From assembly GCA_016712885.1 (NCBI GenBank), contig JADJQF010000021.1, positions 31,359 to 95,358 of the forward strand: 64,000 nucleotides of DNA. Direction: 5' to 3'. Position 1 is the stretch's first letter. The number at the start of each line of letters is the position of its first letter. The notes under the pieces are model-generated. The model worked only from the letters and a program-made list of their open reading frames with translations. It was not told the DNA's origin and searched no databases. Origin of the DNA: Candidatus Flexicrinis proximus. Lineage in GTDB: Bacteria; Chloroflexota; Anaerolineae; Aggregatilineales; Phototrophicaceae. Shown here in pieces: positions 7,696 to 18,300 of the stretch. The position numbers and the translations under genes were made by a program.

Positions 7696-10600
7696 CTAGA
7701 GAATCCGGAGCAGTTCGCTGACAGCCGTCTCAGGCGTCCACATCATCCCGCGCGAGACAGCTTCCAGGAACTGCTCATCGGTCAATTCGGTACGGGCGCG
7801 CGCCAACAGAGAAGCCGCACGATAGCGCTCAACCGCATAGGCCTTGGGGCTGTCCGACACGGCGGCGAGCATCGCGGTGGATTCCAGGCTCCGTCCCAGC
7901 GCACTCAGGATGCGCGCGCCGGAAATGATGACCGCGGCGATATGCGCCGGGTAGGAAAAGCGCTGGGTAATGTGCAGCGCTTCACGCAGCACCTGACGCG
8001 CCGTACCGAGATCTCCTAACAAGCGGTGTGCCTCGGCAAGTCCCTGTAAGGCGATCGACGTAAACTCGTTACGAAGCCCCTCGTCCCAGTTATAGGAAAC
8101 GCGCACCCGAGTCGAATCCCGCAGCAGGTTGTGGGCGCGGGAGAGGTGCTCGACCGCTTCAGCCGCATTGCCGGCAAGCAGCGCTATGCGTCCTCTAAAG
8201 ACGTGAATGGTCGCCACCTGATTGAAGTCTTTCTCGTCTTCCGTCAGCAGCTCCATCGTCTCGATCAACACCGAGGCATCTTCGATGCGCCGCCGGCCAA
8301 GCAGCACCAGGACCAAGCCGCTGAGCGTGATGCTCATGTCCTCGCGACGGTGTTCGTCTTCTGCAAAGACATAGGCATTGCGCCAGGCTTCTTCGCTTTC
8401 TTCCAGCGCCCCCGACGCCCAGTATGCCCGCCCGAGATGGATGTAAGACACCATTCGAAGCTCGCCGATCCCTACGCGTTCGGCGAGCGCCAGCATATCT
8501 TTGGCCAGGTCGATGCTGGCCTGAAACTCGCCAGCGAAAAACTCGATTCGCGTCCGGAGCGACTGTATTCCCGCAGCGCCGGCAAGGTTCCCGGTTTCGC
8601 GATAGAGGGAATAGGCATCTTCGGCAGCGGTGCGCGCCTCAGCAAACCGTCCGACAACGGCACGGGTCCAGGCCAAATCCTGAAGCGCGGACGCGAGCCC
8701 CAGACGGTTGCCGACCTTGCGGAACAGCCCAACCGACTCTTCGATCAGGCGCGCGCCGCGCTCATATTCCTCGACCATGATTGAGAGATGGCCGCGTACT
8801 TCCAGCGTATGCGCACGTAAATAAAGTTCACCGAGGGACTCTTGAATCGCCAGCGCTTCATCGGCGGCCAGAATACCCATAGCGACATCGGTCTGGGTGG
8901 CTTCCAGTCTGAAATACGATGCCAGCGCGAGGTTACACAGCGCATGGGACCGGTCCCAGACCATATTCAGTGCAATAAACTGCGCTGCGCTCCGGCGTTC
9001 ATATTCGCGGCTCTTGACTGCATCACCCAGAATCCGCTCCCACATGCCAGTCACAAAGTCGAGCATTGCCCGGCATTCCGGATCGCGTGAACGTGTCACG
9101 GCTTCGCGCATCAACAGCAGATGTCCATAGGCGACATCGCCCTGGCGGAAGATGAGCTTGAACAGGGTCATCCAGGCATGCATCCAGCCCAGTGCGCGGT
9201 CGATTTCCCGCGTCGAGGGGTGTTTGGAGAGCGCGGCTACCACCGGCTCAAACACCGCATAGCCTTCGATGTACTGGGCGCGGACATCGTAGAAGATGCC
9301 CAGGGCGTGAACGCTGTCGGCCAGCGGTTCGCCCTGCCCCGCCTCGGCCGCCCACATCCAGGCGGCGCGAACGTTGTCGAGATCGGCGTCAATACTTTCG
9401 TGAGCTTCCATCTGGCGCGCGCTAATCAGGTCCTTGCGCGCGCGCGCCAGCGCACGAATGTAGTATTCGCTGTGCTCCTGGCGTACTGCCTGCGCTTCGC
9501 CACTAGCCTCGAGTTTCTCCTCGGCGTACTGCCGCATCATTTCATGAATTTGATAGACACCGCTATCCGGATCACGGCGAATCAGCGACTTGTTCACCAG
9601 GGCCATCAGCTGACGCAGGCTGGCACCGGTCACTGCCTGCCCCGCCTGGCGGATGAAGCGCCCACGGAAAACGGCCAGACGCGCGAATGTCTTGCGCTCC
9701 TCGTCGTTCAACAGTTCCCAACTGTGTTCAAAGACGGCGCGCAGGCTGCGGTGGCGTTCCGGCGCATCCTGCGCCTCTGTTTCCAGAAAGTCGAGGTCAG
9801 ACGCAACCTCAGCCGCGATCTCGGAGACGCTGAGCAGCTCGACCCAGGCGGCGGCCAGCTCGATCCCAAGCGGCATGCCCCGTACAAGCCTGCAAATCGT
9901 CGCGACGGGAGTAAAGTCTACGGGCTTCAACTCGAAGCCGGGTTTGCTCCTGCGCGCGCTCTGAACAAACAATTGAACGGCGCTGTAGCGCGTCGGGTCC
10001 GCGGTGACGCTCTCAGGAAAGTCCATCCCTTCAATGACAAACAGCGTCTCGCCTTGCAGGTTCAAACGCGCCCGGGACGTAGCAATGATCTTGATCCCCG
10101 GCGCCACCTGAAGGATTTCGCTCAGGAGTCCGAGGCTGTCCAATAAGTGTTCGCAATTATCGATGATGATGAGAGCGGATTTGTCGCGGAAATAATCGAG
10201 CAGCTGCTGCTTTGGCGCGTCGCTTTGATAAAATTGAAAACCCACTGCATCGGCAACTGCTGAGAGCAGGTCGTCCTGCAGCGTCAGACCGGCCAGGCTA
10301 ATGAATATTACACCGGAGGGGAACGGAAAATCGGTGTCGATGCGGCTGCGTGGCGGCAGTTCGGAACGACGCTGTACCACGCGCTGCGCGGTCTCGATCG
10401 CCAGCCTGCTCTTGCCCATCCCGCCCGGCCCAAGTAGTGTTATCAGGCGGACCTCGGGCGACTCCAGCAGCAAGCTTAACGCCGCGACTTCCGCCTCGCG
10501 CCCGACAAAGGATGTCGTCTGGGCCGGCAGATTGCTGCGAATCCCGATCGGCTCCGGCGTCGGCGTTTCGAAACGCTGCTCCCTGAGAACCTGCGCGCGG

Positions 10601-11442
10601 ATACCGGTCGAGAGCGGGGTAGACGCGCTCCGCTGCATGACCGCTTCCAACTCGGCCCCGACTAACCGCGCTGACGGTATCCGCGCCGCGCGATCTTTTT
10701 CGAGCATCCGGTAGACCAGGTCGATCAGGGCAACCGGGGCATCGGGGCGGAGGACTTCCAAATCCGGGGTCGGCTGAATCAAAACGTTGACCATCAGGGC
10801 CGGCATTGTCTCGGCGGAAAAGGGATGTTTTCCGCCCAGCATCTCGAACAGCATCACACCGAGCGCCCAGATGTCGCCGCGTTCGTCGGCGGGTTCATTA
10901 TTGAAGGCTTCCGGCGGCAGGTAATCAGGCGTCCCAACCGTAAATCCTGTCCGGGTAACGCGATCCATCTCTTCGAGGTGGGCGACACCAAAATCGGTCA
11001 GACGTGCCGCGCCGTCCGGCGAGATCAGGACGTTAGCGGGTTTCAAGTCGCGATGAACGATCTTCAGATAGTGTGCGCGGGTCAGCGCGTCGGTGATCTC
11101 CAGGGCAATTCGCAGCGCGCGGGGAAGCGGCAGGCTGCCCTCTTTCTGCAGAACCACACTCAGATCGTCGCCAGGGACATATTCCATGACGATATAACGC
11201 TCATCGTCGATCTCGAAGGTGTCGAGCGCCTGCACGATGTTGGGATGATTGAGCTGACGCAAGGCTTCCGCCTCACGGGTGAAACGTTCGAACATTTCGG
11301 GCTGGCGGCGCGCCAGATCACCTCGAAGCTGTTTGACAGCGACGGTCAGTCCGGTACGGGTGTCAATCGCACGATAAACGACACCCATCCCGCCCGTGCC
11401 GAGGGTGGTTTCAACCTGGTATCGATCGCCGATTACCGTCAT
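7696..11442 (-). CDS. Ser/Thr kinase-STAND NTPase-TPR protein (paralogue D)
   Basis: Soluble 1,248-aa signalling protein, PknK-like in architecture. Kinase at about residues 8-270: glycine loop GTGGMGVVY, Lys37 in VAVKQL, HRDLKPAN, DFGVAH, and GTPDYLPPEAF, where the usual APE is PPE. A STAND/AAA NTPase module follows FVGRE at about residue 315: Walker A GPGGMGKS, Walker B ALIIIDNCEH, and ATSRARLNLQGE. The last 550 or so residues are TPR-like helical repeats. No membrane segment or DNA-binding tail is seen. All the catalytic residues needed for kinase activity are present. It is the last of four tandem paralogues on the - strand, starting 6 nt after the stop of paralogue C with no separate ribosome-binding site, so translation is probably coupled. 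Confidence 0.88.
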   Translation of the reverse strand: MTVIGDRYQVETTLGTGGMGVVYRAIDTRTGLTVAVKQLRGDLARRQPEMFERFTREAEALRQLNHPNIVQALDTFEIDDERYIVMEYVPGDDLSVVLQKEGSLPLPRALRIALEITDALTRAHYLKIVHRDLKPANVLISPDGAARLTDFGVAHLEEMDRVTRTGFTVGTPDYLPPEAFNNEPADERGDIWALGVMLFEMLGGKHPFSAETMPALMVNVLIQPTPDLEVLRPDAPVALIDLVYRMLEKDRAARIPSARLVGAELEAVMQRSASTPLSTGIRAQVLREQRFETPTPEPIGIRSNLPAQTTSFVGREAEVAALSLLLESPEVRLITLLGPGGMGKSRLAIETAQRVVQRRSELPPRSRIDTDFPFPSGVIFISLAGLTLQDDLLSAVADAVGFQFYQSDAPKQQLLDYFRDKSALIIIDNCEHLLDSLGLLSEILQVAPGIKIIATSRARLNLQGETLFVIEGMDFPESVTADPTRYSAVQLFVQSARRSKPGFELKPVDFTPVATICRLVRGMPLGIELAAAWVELLSVSEIAAEVASDLDFLETEAQDAPERHRSLRAVFEHSWELLNDEERKTFARLAVFRGRFIRQAGQAVTGASLRQLMALVNKSLIRRDPDSGVYQIHEMMRQYAEEKLEASGEAQAVRQEHSEYYIRALARARKDLISARQMEAHESIDADLDNVRAAWMWAAEAGQGEPLADSVHALGIFYDVRAQYIEGYAVFEPVVAALSKHPSTREIDRALGWMHAWMTLFKLIFRQGDVAYGHLLLMREAVTRSRDPECRAMLDFVTGMWERILGDAVKSREYERRSAAQFIALNMVWDRSHALCNLALASYFRLEATQTDVAMGILAADEALAIQESLGELYLRAHTLEVRGHLSIMVEEYERGARLIEESVGLFRKVGNRLGLASALQDLAWTRAVVGRFAEARTAAEDAYSLYRETGNLAGAAGIQSLRTRIEFFAGEFQASIDLAKDMLALAERVGIGELRMVSYIHLGRAYWASGALEESEEAWRNAYVFAEDEHRREDMSITLSGLVLVLLGRRRIEDASVLIETMELLTEDEKDFNQVATIHVFRGRIALLAGNAAEAVEHLSRAHNLLRDSTRVRVSYNWDEGLRNEFTSIALQGLAEAHRLLGDLGTARQVLREALHITQRFSYPAHIAAVIISGARILSALGRSLESTAMLAAVSDSPKAYAVERYRAASLLARARTELTDEQFLEAVSRGMMWTPETAVSELLRIL

Positions 11443-11448
11443 TGAGCG

Positions 11449-14400
11449 CTACAGACGTTTGAATACCGTTCGGATAATATCGTCCAATTGTAGCGCAGAC
11501 GGGCGGTTTACTATTGATTCAAAATTGTGAGACTCCATCGATTGATGCAGACGGCGCAGCAAACTCGATGCACGGGCGCGGTCGCTGGCATACGCCCGCG
11601 GTTGCTCACGGAGAAACACAGCAATCTGGGCCGCAAACTGAGGATCGCCCAGCTGAATAATCAGTTCGCATGAAATGCCGAGCGCGTTCAGTTGGGCAGG
11701 AACGCTGTTATTCACGCCAGCTTCAAAGAGTAGTTCGCGGAGGTATTCCCTCGCCTCGTTGACGTTGCCTGCCATGAGTTCGAGATCGGTCATATCCGCA
11801 AGCAGCGCCAACAGGGCGTCGTTCCGGTAGCCGTCATCCCATCCGTCGATCGAGTGCTGTGCGGTGTTATCGCGGAGGACACCCAGCGCCGCCTGAAAGT
11901 ATTCGCGTGCCTGTTCAGTCTGGCCGGTGGCAGCAGCGATGCGGCCCAGACCGATGCGTGCTACGGCCGCGTAACTGTGACTGCCGACCGAGTCGGCCAG
12001 ACTCAGCGCATTCTGGGCGTCACTGCGTGCAGCGTCAATCTCGCCGAAGCCCAACCGGACCAAGCACATGAAGTTCAGCGCCACACTCATGTCGGCATGG
12101 CGATCAAGTTCGCTGGCGGCCTTGAAAGCCCTTTGCAGCAGTGAATGTGCCGCGTCAAAGTCCATCACTGCGATATTCGCCCGCGCAAGCGTCACCCGCG
12201 CGGTATGGGTGAATTCAGGATTTCCGATGCGCTCGGCCATCTCCAGTGCCTGTTCGCCCAGCACCGCCGCCGCGTCCCAGTTACCTGCACAAAGCTCGAG
12301 GCGACATTCCACCAGAAGCGACTGCGCCACGCCAAATCCGCTGCCGCGATCACGCTGGATCGCCACGTTTTCGCGGATCAACGGACGCGCATCGTCCAGG
12401 CGGCCACGCACAATACCATTCACTGAGAGGGCCAAAAGCGCGTTGCCATAGGCGAAGAAATTGCGCGCCTCGCGGAACAGGGGGATGGCCTTGTGCATGT
12501 TCTGGGCTGCCGCCTCGTACTCCTGCTGCAGACCGTCAATTCGGCCAAGCGAGAGATAACAGTAGGCCTCAAGGTGGCCTTCGCCGATCTGCTGTGCCAG
12601 TTTCAGTGCGTCGAGCGTCAGCCTTCGTGCCTTATCGTAGTCGAGCTGCGCCGCATCACAGCGATACCAGAACGAACTGCCGCAGTTCATCTGGATATGC
12701 GCGGCATCCCAGAAGCGCCCCAGTTTCATGAACAAACTGGAAGCCTGCCTGAAATGTTCGCGGGCTGTCGGGATATCGCCCAGGAGCAGGTTGAAGTAAC
12801 CAGAGGCCGTTGAGGTCTGCGCGCGCACCTCAGGCGGCGAATCTGGCCGGACAAGCGCAAGAGACTCGCCCAGAAGCGGCTCGGCCACCGATTTCTGACG
12901 GAAATACGAGGCGTAGAACCCGGCCCAGCACAGAAGGATCGCTAGGGCGTCGTCGCGGTCGGAAGAGGCCGTAACGCTGCGGAGGACGTCCGCAGCCGCC
13001 GAGAACAACGCCAGCCCTTCCGGATACATCGCACGAAGATCAAAGTAGATGCCGAGCGGATGCGCGGCATGAAGCAGCAGCTGGATATCGCCATGCTGCG
13101 CGGCCCGCATGAAGGCCGACCGTATGTTTTCGAAATCCCAGTCTATTGCCGTAAAGGCTTCCGGTTGCCCTCGGCCCTGAATGGCGGGCAGTGAATCGCC
13201 GACTGTCTTGAGATAGAAAGCGCTGTGCGCCGCGTAAACACGTTCTGCGTCGCCCGAATCGCGCAGGCGCTCTTCTGCAAACTGTCGCATCAATTCATGC
13301 GCCACATAACGACCACTATCGGGGTCACGCTGCAGGAAGGACTTATTGACCAACCCCATCAGAGGCCGCAGCCCCGCCCCGGTCACCGCCTGGCCGGCTG
13401 CGCGCGTAAAAGAGCCCCGGAAGGCGGCGATACAGGTGAAGACGGCGCGCTCGTCCGAAGTCAGGAGCGCCCACGAGGACTCGAAGACCGCGCGCACGCT
13501 GCGCTGACGTGACGGCCCAACACCGGTGTTGGACTCCAGGAAGTCCAGGCTGCGTGAGACTTCGTCTGCGATCTCCTGGGGCGAGAGGAGTTCCGCCCAC
13601 CCCGCGGCAAGCTCGATTCCCAGAGGCATGCCGCCAACCAGCGCACAAATCCGGGCAACTGCCGGCACGTCTTCTGGCCGGAGCTCGAAACGCGGCTGGA
13701 TGCGCCGCGCGCTCTGTATGAACAGCTGCACGCCGCCATAGCGCAGGGCATCATCGACCGACGTGGTACTCGGAAAATCGAGACCCTCAATCGAAAAGAG
13801 CGTTTCGCCCTGAAGCCCTAACTTAGCGCGGCTGGTAGAGATGATTTTTGCATCGGGCGCCGCGTGCAAGATATCGGTGAGGATGGACAGCCCCTCCACC
13901 ACCTGTTCACAGTTGTCAACCAGCAGGAGCACGGCCTTGTCGCGAAGATAGTCCAGAAGCTGTGTATGCGCGGGCGTCCCGGGATAGATCTGAAACCCGA
14001 GCGCCTCTGCGATGGCGTTCGGAATGGCGTCTGCATGGGTCAGCGCCTGAAGCGAGACCATGTAGACCCCATCGCTGAAGGCGGGTTCCCGGCGGCGGGC
14101 CTGAGTTCCGGGGATTCGCCCCTCGACCACCGTCATCCCCAGTTCCAGAATCAGACGCGTCTTACCCATGCCCCCTGGCCCCTGCACGGTGATCAACCGG
14201 GTAGACGACTCCTGTAACAGCCGGTAGAGATCGCCAAGCTCGGCGGCACGGCCGACAAACGGCGTGGTCTGCCCGCCAAGATTGTTCCTGATCAATTCAC
14301 CCGCTGGCGTTGGGGTTTCGAAACGCGTCGAGGACCGCGCGCGGAGACTGGAAGGCGTGCGGGTTGGGGTCTCTTCCGGGCCATGCTTGAGGGCATAGAG

Positions 14401-15204
14401 TACGACTTCGAGCTCCGCCCCCACAAGGCGCACGCTCGGAATACGCGCGGCGGGATTCTTGACCAGCATGCGGTATACCAGATCGACCAGTGAGACCGGC
14501 GTGTCGGGTCGCAGTTGTTCCAGATCGGGGAGCGGTTTGCTGAAGATATTATTGAGCATGGCGGGGAGCGCATTGGCCTCCCACGGGTGTTTGCCCGTGA
14601 GCATCTCCCACATCATGATACCCAAGGCCCAGATGTCCGAGCGCGCGTCGACCGGCTTCCCTTCGAGCACTTCCGGCGCCATATAGTCGGGAGTCCCAAT
14701 CTGGAGCCGCGTTGTGGTCACGCGATCGCGGTTTTGCAGATAGGCGATGCCAAAATCTGTCAGCCGCGGCGTTCCGCCCGGTTCAATCATGACGTTGGCG
14801 GGCTTGATATCGCGGTGGATGATCTCAAGGTAGTGCGCGCGAGTCAGGGCGTCGGCCAACTCAATACTGATCTGCGCCACATCCCGGATAGGCAGCGCGC
14901 CAGTCGCCTCGATAACGTCATGGAGGGTGCGGCCTTCGACGTACTCCATCACGATGTAGCGTTCGTCGCCGTGTTCGATGGTCTCGAAGGCCTTGACGAT
15001 ATTGGGATGGTTGAGCTGCGCCAGCGCCTCGGCTTCGCGACGGAAGCGCTCAACCATGTCGGGCCGCCGCTGAGCGACCTCGCTGCGGAGCTGTTTTATC
15101 GCAACAGTATGGCCGGTCCTCGTATCGGTGGCACGGTAAACTACCCCCATGCCGCCACGCCCAAGGAGCGAGTCAATCCGATACCAGCCACCAATGAGAG
15201 TCAT
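11449..15204 (-). CDS. Ser/Thr kinase-STAND NTPase-TPR protein (paralogue C)
   Basis: 1,251 aa, same order of domains as its neighbours. Kinase: GRGGMGVVY, VAIKQL, HRDIKPANVM, DFGIAYL, GTPDYMAPEV, all catalytic positions kept. STAND module: FVGRAAELGDL, Walker A GPGGMGKTRL, Walker B VLLLVDNCEQ, STSRAKLGLQGE. The C-terminal half is TPR-like (repeated A-x-x-A and Gly-Asp turns). It differs from the other three copies throughout, so it is an old duplication rather than an assembly repeat. No convincing Shine-Dalgarno precedes its ATG. The 132-bp gap upstream is the only sizeable gap inside the cluster, so a second promoter may lie there. Confidence 0.88.
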   Translation of the reverse strand: MTLIGGWYRIDSLLGRGGMGVVYRATDTRTGHTVAIKQLRSEVAQRRPDMVERFRREAEALAQLNHPNIVKAFETIEHGDERYIVMEYVEGRTLHDVIEATGALPIRDVAQISIELADALTRAHYLEIIHRDIKPANVMIEPGGTPRLTDFGIAYLQNRDRVTTTRLQIGTPDYMAPEVLEGKPVDARSDIWALGIMMWEMLTGKHPWEANALPAMLNNIFSKPLPDLEQLRPDTPVSLVDLVYRMLVKNPAARIPSVRLVGAELEVVLYALKHGPEETPTRTPSSLRARSSTRFETPTPAGELIRNNLGGQTTPFVGRAAELGDLYRLLQESSTRLITVQGPGGMGKTRLILELGMTVVEGRIPGTQARRREPAFSDGVYMVSLQALTHADAIPNAIAEALGFQIYPGTPAHTQLLDYLRDKAVLLLVDNCEQVVEGLSILTDILHAAPDAKIISTSRAKLGLQGETLFSIEGLDFPSTTSVDDALRYGGVQLFIQSARRIQPRFELRPEDVPAVARICALVGGMPLGIELAAGWAELLSPQEIADEVSRSLDFLESNTGVGPSRQRSVRAVFESSWALLTSDERAVFTCIAAFRGSFTRAAGQAVTGAGLRPLMGLVNKSFLQRDPDSGRYVAHELMRQFAEERLRDSGDAERVYAAHSAFYLKTVGDSLPAIQGRGQPEAFTAIDWDFENIRSAFMRAAQHGDIQLLLHAAHPLGIYFDLRAMYPEGLALFSAAADVLRSVTASSDRDDALAILLCWAGFYASYFRQKSVAEPLLGESLALVRPDSPPEVRAQTSTASGYFNLLLGDIPTAREHFRQASSLFMKLGRFWDAAHIQMNCGSSFWYRCDAAQLDYDKARRLTLDALKLAQQIGEGHLEAYCYLSLGRIDGLQQEYEAAAQNMHKAIPLFREARNFFAYGNALLALSVNGIVRGRLDDARPLIRENVAIQRDRGSGFGVAQSLLVECRLELCAGNWDAAAVLGEQALEMAERIGNPEFTHTARVTLARANIAVMDFDAAHSLLQRAFKAASELDRHADMSVALNFMCLVRLGFGEIDAARSDAQNALSLADSVGSHSYAAVARIGLGRIAAATGQTEQAREYFQAALGVLRDNTAQHSIDGWDDGYRNDALLALLADMTDLELMAGNVNEAREYLRELLFEAGVNNSVPAQLNALGISCELIIQLGDPQFAAQIAVFLREQPRAYASDRARASSLLRRLHQSMESHNFESIVNRPSALQLDDIIRTVFKRL

Positions 15205-15336
15205 GAATACAATGTTCGAGATGAGAGAATGTGAGTACTATACCGCAGGATTCTCATAATCGTCTATCGTTTGACGCGCGAAGCCCGTGGCATTGCCAGC
15301 GCCGTAGTTCCTTAGTCACGGTAAATTCACCCGCTG

Positions 15337-18300
15337 TCACAGAAGCGCCTGCCGCGCCGCCAGACTTGCCACCTCGACTGAACTGAAAGGCTCATCCGGC
15401 GCACCAAGCCGCGTCAGGACAGCCTGTGCCGAGACGCGATCATTACAGTACGCCTGCGGATCAAGGACGACGGCAGAGGCCAACCGGGCGGCAAGTTCAG
15501 GGTGCGTGTCGGCTAGCAGGGATGCCGCGAACGCAACGGCCTTGCAGATGTGCGCCGGGCTGAATGCCCGCTCGGCAGCATCCACTGCCCCTGCCAGCAA
15601 AGCCCCCGCGCCGGAATCGCCCGTGCGGAAGGCGATCTCCGCCGCGATGAGCGCAGATTCGATGGCCCACGTATTCAGCTGCCACTCGTCATTGGTATAG
15701 CTGATTACCCAGTTTTCCTTGTCCGCGAAGTACGCGGCGGCAGGCGTATGAAGTGTCCTGGCTGTTTCAGCGTCGCCCTTTAGCAGTGCCGCCCACGCCA
15801 GCAAAATACGCGACACGGCGATAGTCGTTACATCGTTGATCTCGCCCGCCCGGGTGATCGCTAACTCAAGGCAGCTACCTGCGGCCTCAAGATCCTCGCT
15901 CAGGATCAGGGCAAGGCCTTTACGACTGAGCGCAAAGGCCTCATCTTCGGCGTTACCCAGCTCGGCCGCAATCTCAAGAGACCGGTTGAACTCGACGATG
16001 GCATCGCCATACCGGCCAAGCGCCATGAGCGCCTGGGCTCGCGCAAGGCGAAGGGTAAGTTCCCACTCCTTATGCACGCTGCCAATGACTAGTGCCAGGC
16101 CGTCGTCCGCCTGATGCAGACTTTCCTCGAACTTTGCCTCATTGAAGGACAGGCGCGCAAGGACAAAATGCGACCAGACAATCGGAATAACCGTCCCGAT
16201 TTCGCGCTTGATCTGGAGGGATTTTTCAAGGTGCTGACGGCTTGCCACGTACTCACCGATCATCATTTCGCGCACACCGATGTTGTTGAGGGCGTGCGCC
16301 ATGCCGTACAGATGACCGACTCGCTGGAACAATGCCAGACTCTCAGCTGTGCACTGTGCGTCACCGACGTCATCGCCCGCATAACTGGCGATCGTGCCGA
16401 GATGCAGCAGCGTTGTCGCCATGCCATAGGTGTCGCCGAGCGCGCGCTGGATCGCCAGCGCCTCTTCCGCCAATGCCCGGGCCTTGTCGAAGTCGCTGCT
16501 GCCGCCATCGGCCCGATACCAGAAGGTCGAGGCCCACTCGCCCAGCGTCCTGGCAAGCGCCCAACGTTCGCCTGCCGCACGATACAATGCTGCGGCCTGC
16601 TCAAAATACGGGCGTCCATCCGCCACGTGCCTAAGCGTCAGGTGATCAAAACCCTGGGCGAAGGCCAATGCAGCCCGCGCCGGACCCTGGACTGCCGCAA
16701 GCAGGCCGCGGCTTTCTGCCAGCATCGCATCAACCGTTTCAGAGAGATGCAGCGTGGTTGCCAGCGCTGCCGCCCGTGCCAGCACATGCCCCAGAACAGC
16801 ATCGCGCCCGGTCGTAAATGAGCGTCCACGCAGCGTCGCGATCACCTGCTCGTAGTAGGCAAGCCCCTCAGCGTATTGGCCACGCATTTCAAAGTACAGA
16901 CTCATGGTGGGGAGCGCGCGTTCGAGTTTGCCCAGGCTGCCAGTAGCCGCGCCGAAGACCCAGGCCGCGCGCACATTTTCTATGTCACTGTCGATATTGT
17001 GCAGCGTGTCGATCTGCGCGCCACCCTCAAGGCTTCGCTGGACCTCGGCGAGCGTGTCCAGATAGTAATCGCTGTGCGCCGCGCGGACGGCTTCCGCCGT
17101 GCCGGAAGCAACCAGTTTGACTTCCGCGTAATGGCGCAGAAGCTCGTGCATGTGGTAGCTGCCGTGATCCGGATTGCGCCGCAGCAGGGATTTATTGACC
17201 AGTGCGGCTAACTGGCGCAGGCTGGCATCAGCGACAATCTGGCCGGCACGGCGCGATAATCCCCCACGGAAGACGCTTAGTTTCATGACAAGACTTCGTT
17301 CATCATCCAGCATGGTCTGCCATGAATAATCGAAGACGGCACGCAGGCTGCGGTGGCGAGTCGGCATATCCCGAAGGTCGGATTCGAGAATGTCGATACT
17401 CCGGCCCAACTCGCCGATGATCTCCCGGACGCTAAGCGTCTGAACCCAAGCCGCAGCCAATACAATTCCGAGCGGCAGCCCTTCCATCTGGCGGCAGATG
17501 TCGGCAATAACGGGGTACTCGTCCGGTGTGACTTTCCATGAGGGCTCGGTGCGCTGGGCACTCTGAACGAACAGACGAACCGCCGCACAGTTCTTAAGCG
17601 CGTCAAGGTCGTTGTCATCTGGAGGCACATCCAGGCCATCGAGCGCGTAAACGGTCTCGGCCATCAGGCTGAGGCGTTCTCTGCTGGTCGCAAGGATTTT
17701 CACGCCGGGCGCTGCGACCAGTATTTCGGCCATCAGCGGCGCGCCGTTTAGAATGTGTTCGAAATTATCGGCGATCAGGAGCAGCTTCTTCTCACGCAGA
17801 TAGTCCAGGAGCTGCTGTTTCGGGTCCCCATCGGCTGAGAACTGAAATCCGAGCGCGTTGGCGATGGTCGGAACCAGGGGTTCGCTGGAAAGCAGCGGTG
17901 CCAACTCAATCAAATGAATGCCGTGCTCGAACAGAAGCGGGATGGTCGAAGCGTGGTCGCCAATAATCGCGTGGGCCGTGGCCAGCGCCAGCCGGGTTTT
18001 GCCCATGCCGCCGGGGCCGACAAGCGTGATAAGGCGGACATCCTGAGTCTCTAGCAGATGCCGCAGCGTCCGCACATCCTCATCGCGCCCCACGATCGGC
18101 GTCGACTGTACCGGCAGATTATGTTTGACATCGACGGGCGGTGCAGTTTCCAATGCAAAACGCGACTCTCCGATGGCGATTGGCTGAACGGTATGGTCGT
18201 CGAGTATCTGGTCAATGATTTCCAGTTCCGCCCCAACAAGTCTAGCGCTGCTGATCCTCGCGAGAGGGTCTTTTTCCAGTGCGCGATAGATGAGATCGGC

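Noticed and set aside
9121..10146. Long open frames opposite the kinase array (also 16114-16821, 19189-20157 and 21931-22995)
   Set aside because: They overlap well-supported kinase/STAND genes on the other strand and show low-complexity, shadow-like composition.
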